Shown: positions 7,301 through 7,982 of the stretch, one piece after another
Layout of the letters: the number at the start of each line of letters is the position of its first letter
How positions within the stretch are numbered: position 1 is the first letter of the stretch
From: UBA6448 sp051893155
Lineage (GTDB): Bacteria > Bacillota_I > Bacilli_A > RF39 > UBA660
Reading direction: 5' to 3'
NCBI GenBank assembly: GCA_051893155.1
Contig: JBJFGY010000073.1
Location: 1-7,982 of the forward strand
Length of the DNA: 7,982 bases
Notes under the pieces: model-generated
The model's input: only the letters and a program-made list of their open reading frames with translations
The model's database searches: none
What the model was told of the DNA's origin: nothing
Program-made: the position numbers and the translations under genes

Positions 7301-7982
7301 GTTGAATCATAGGTCTAAGTTCCGGTGGAATAACTGGTAGAACATCTAATACCATCCATTCTGGTTTATTACCACTTTCATAGAAAGCATTTAAGCAATC
7401 AAGTCTTTTAACAAGACGTACTCTTTTTTGACCTGTAGTATTTTCAAGTTCTTCATGTACTTTATCAATTTCTTTTTTTACATCTACTCTTTTAAGCAAT
7501 TCTTTAATAGCTTCAGCACCCATACCTACTTTAAAAGTATCACCATATTTTTCATATAAATTTCTATATTCTTTATCAGAAATAGTTTGTTTAACTTCTA
7601 AAGGAGCATTTCCAGGGTCTATTACAACATAACTTACAAAATATAGGATTTCTTCAAGATCACGAGGTGACATATCAAGAACTAGTCCCATTTTTGAAGG
7701 TACACCTTTAAAGAACCAAATGTGAGAACATGGTGCAGCAAGTTCAATATGTCCCATTCTTTCTCTTCTTACTTTAGAAAGGGTAACTTCTACACCACAA
7801 CGATCACATATTATATTTTTATATCTAAGTCTTTTATATTTACCACAACTACATTCAAAATCTTTTGTAGGACCAAATATTTTTTCACAAAATAGTCCAT
7901 CTCTTTCAGGTTTTAAAGTACGATAATTAATTGTTTCAGGTTTTTTTACTTCACCATAAGACCATGAACGAATTTTTTCTGG
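4371..7982 (-). CDS. rpoC: DNA-directed RNA polymerase subunit beta' (5' end missing)
   Basis: 1203 residues are in the window; about 16 N-terminal residues lie beyond the right edge, judged against B. subtilis RpoC (whole protein ~1220, normal for the family). The frame is open to position 7982, starting PEKIRSWSYGEV, so the Met at 7757 is internal. Window-residue landmarks: N-terminal zinc site C44, C46, C59, C62; clamp coiled coil that binds sigma at about 237-278; catalytic NADFDGDQ at 431-438 with the Mg-binding Asp 433, 435 and 437; bridge helix at about 760-795 (THGSRKG); second zinc site C804, C880, C887, C890; trigger loop from about 920. The trigger helix reads TMKNFHKGG (923-931), with Lys925 and Asn926 where Arg and Thr are the rule; His928 is kept. 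The C-terminus has a short acidic tail. The gene forms the catalytic half of RNA polymerase with RpoB, presumably encoded just upstream. Confidence 0.99.
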   Translation of the reverse strand, partial: PEKIRSWSYGEVKKPETINYRTLKPERDGLFCEKIFGPTKDFECSCGKYKRLRYKNIICDRCGVEVTLSKVRRERMGHIELAAPCSHIWFFKGVPSKMGLVLDMSPRDLEEILYFVSYVVIDPGNAPLEVKQTISDKEYRNLYEKYGDTFKVGMGAEAIKELLKRVDVKKEIDKVHEELENTTGQKRVRLVKRLDCLNAFYESGNKPEWMVLDVLPVIPPELRPMIQLDGGRFATSDLNDLYRRIINRNNRLKKLLELGAPSIIVQNEKRMLQEAVDSLLDNGRRGRSVTASSNRPLKSLSSMLKGKQGRFRQNLLGKRVDYSGRSVIVVGPSLKMYQCGLPKEMALELFKPHVIHGLVDRGLAHNIKGAKKLIETRNECVWDVVEDVITEHPVLLNRAPTLHRLGIQAFEPILIGGKAIRLHPLVCAAFNADFDGDQMAVHVPLSEEAKAEARLLMLGANNILNPKDGKPIVTPSQDMVLGNCYLTIEKAGEVDEGRVFKDENEALMAYDRKEVSLHTRIALPVNSFKHKLFTEEQKGKYLVTTVGKLKFNEIFPDSFPYMNEPTKENIEGITPMKYFLEPGTNIPEAIKEMPLVSPFVKGTLKSLISQVFKRYRTTETSIMLDKLKDQGFKYSTIAGITVSYADIKTTNKKEEFIAEAKAQVDKVNKQYKKGIITKEERHEEVISIWTKATDKVKNEFKEMSNGDFDNPIFMMMNSGARGEVTNFTQLAGLKGLMAKPNGDTVEIPITSSFMEGLSVLEFFLSTHGSRKGVADTALKTADSGYLTRRLVDVAQDIIVKEYDCGSIHGVVVKDLLNDKDGSIIEPLEERILGRFAAKKIIDPETKKTICEAGEMINESVVAKIKKAGITSVEIRSSLTCKTDNGVCQKCYGRNLATGNLVETGEAVGIMSAQSIGEPGTQLTMKNFHKGGVAGEDDITQGLPRVEELFEARTPKYKATISEITGKVTKIVENNGKHIITVTNDAGSRDHTTNYNMKLRVSVGDEVNAGDKLTEGVIAPKELLAVTDPLTAQEYILKEIQSVYKLQGVDINDKHIEIIVKRMINKMRIIDPGDTNFVEGLTVSLKTFNEGNKPVLLAGGVPAKGLPIMLGITKSSLETDSFLSAASFQETTRVLTDAAIRGKIDYLKGLKENVIIGKLIPAGTGAKEYSNIDIALEKQFLETDPSETLEETLMDEKPVVEETN

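Noticed and set aside
7755..7757. ATG as start of rpoC
   Set aside because: The frame continues upstream to the window edge with strongly conserved RpoC sequence, including the N-terminal zinc site, so this Met is internal.
1..7982. Mycoplasma-type genetic code (TGA = Trp)
   Set aside because: The Trp codons checked in rpoC and the oxidoreductase are TGG, all genes stop at TAA, and no gene needs TGA read-through.

Overview
The window is a very AT-rich, single-strand (all minus) stretch of a bacterial chromosome. The RpoC sequence is of the Bacillus type: two zinc sites, no large lineage insertion, and blocks that match the B. subtilis protein almost word for word. Together with strong AGGAGG-type ribosome sites and the base composition, this points to a low-GC Bacillota, possibly an uncultured gut lineage near Bacilli/Mollicutes. 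The tryptophans I checked are encoded by TGG and no gene needs TGA read-through, so nothing supports the mycoplasma code. The placement below phylum level is inference.

In transcription order (right to left) there are three transcription units. (1) rpoC, RNA polymerase beta' subunit, enters at the right edge without its first ~16 codons and ends at 4371 on an intrinsic terminator whose stem contains the stop codon. (2) A monocistronic Rossmann-fold oxidoreductase of the 2,4-diaminopentanoate dehydrogenase/DapB-like family (4258-3209). It has its own strong ribosome site, a weak candidate promoter with an overlapping inverted repeat, and again a terminator built around its stop codon. (3) An operon starting from a clear extended -10 promoter at about 3129-3157. 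It holds a 711-residue single-pass membrane protein, then, overlapping by one base, a 305-residue membrane-anchored relative. Twelve bases further on is the start of a type IV prepilin/pseudopilin gene (MKNKKGFTLIELL) cut by the left edge.

Unit 3 is the interesting part. The two membrane proteins are built from the same extracytoplasmic module of about 260-310 residues: two copies in the large protein and one in the small. Each copy has a GxYxC motif with a nearby second cysteine, then a degenerate WG-repeat-like 'YG' strand, Tyr/Asn/Asp-rich beta strands and a C-terminal hairpin. Their linkage to a prepilin suggests surface-exposed accessory proteins of a type IV pilus, competence pseudopilus or related machine, but no function is known from sequence.

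In rpoC the catalytic Asp triad and both zinc sites are intact. The trigger-loop helix, however, reads TMKNFHKGG where nearly all bacteria have TMRTFH(T/I)GG, an unusual change at a residue that contacts the incoming NTP. No RNA genes, mobile elements or CRISPR arrays were seen, and no gene-free stretch exceeds about 115 bases.
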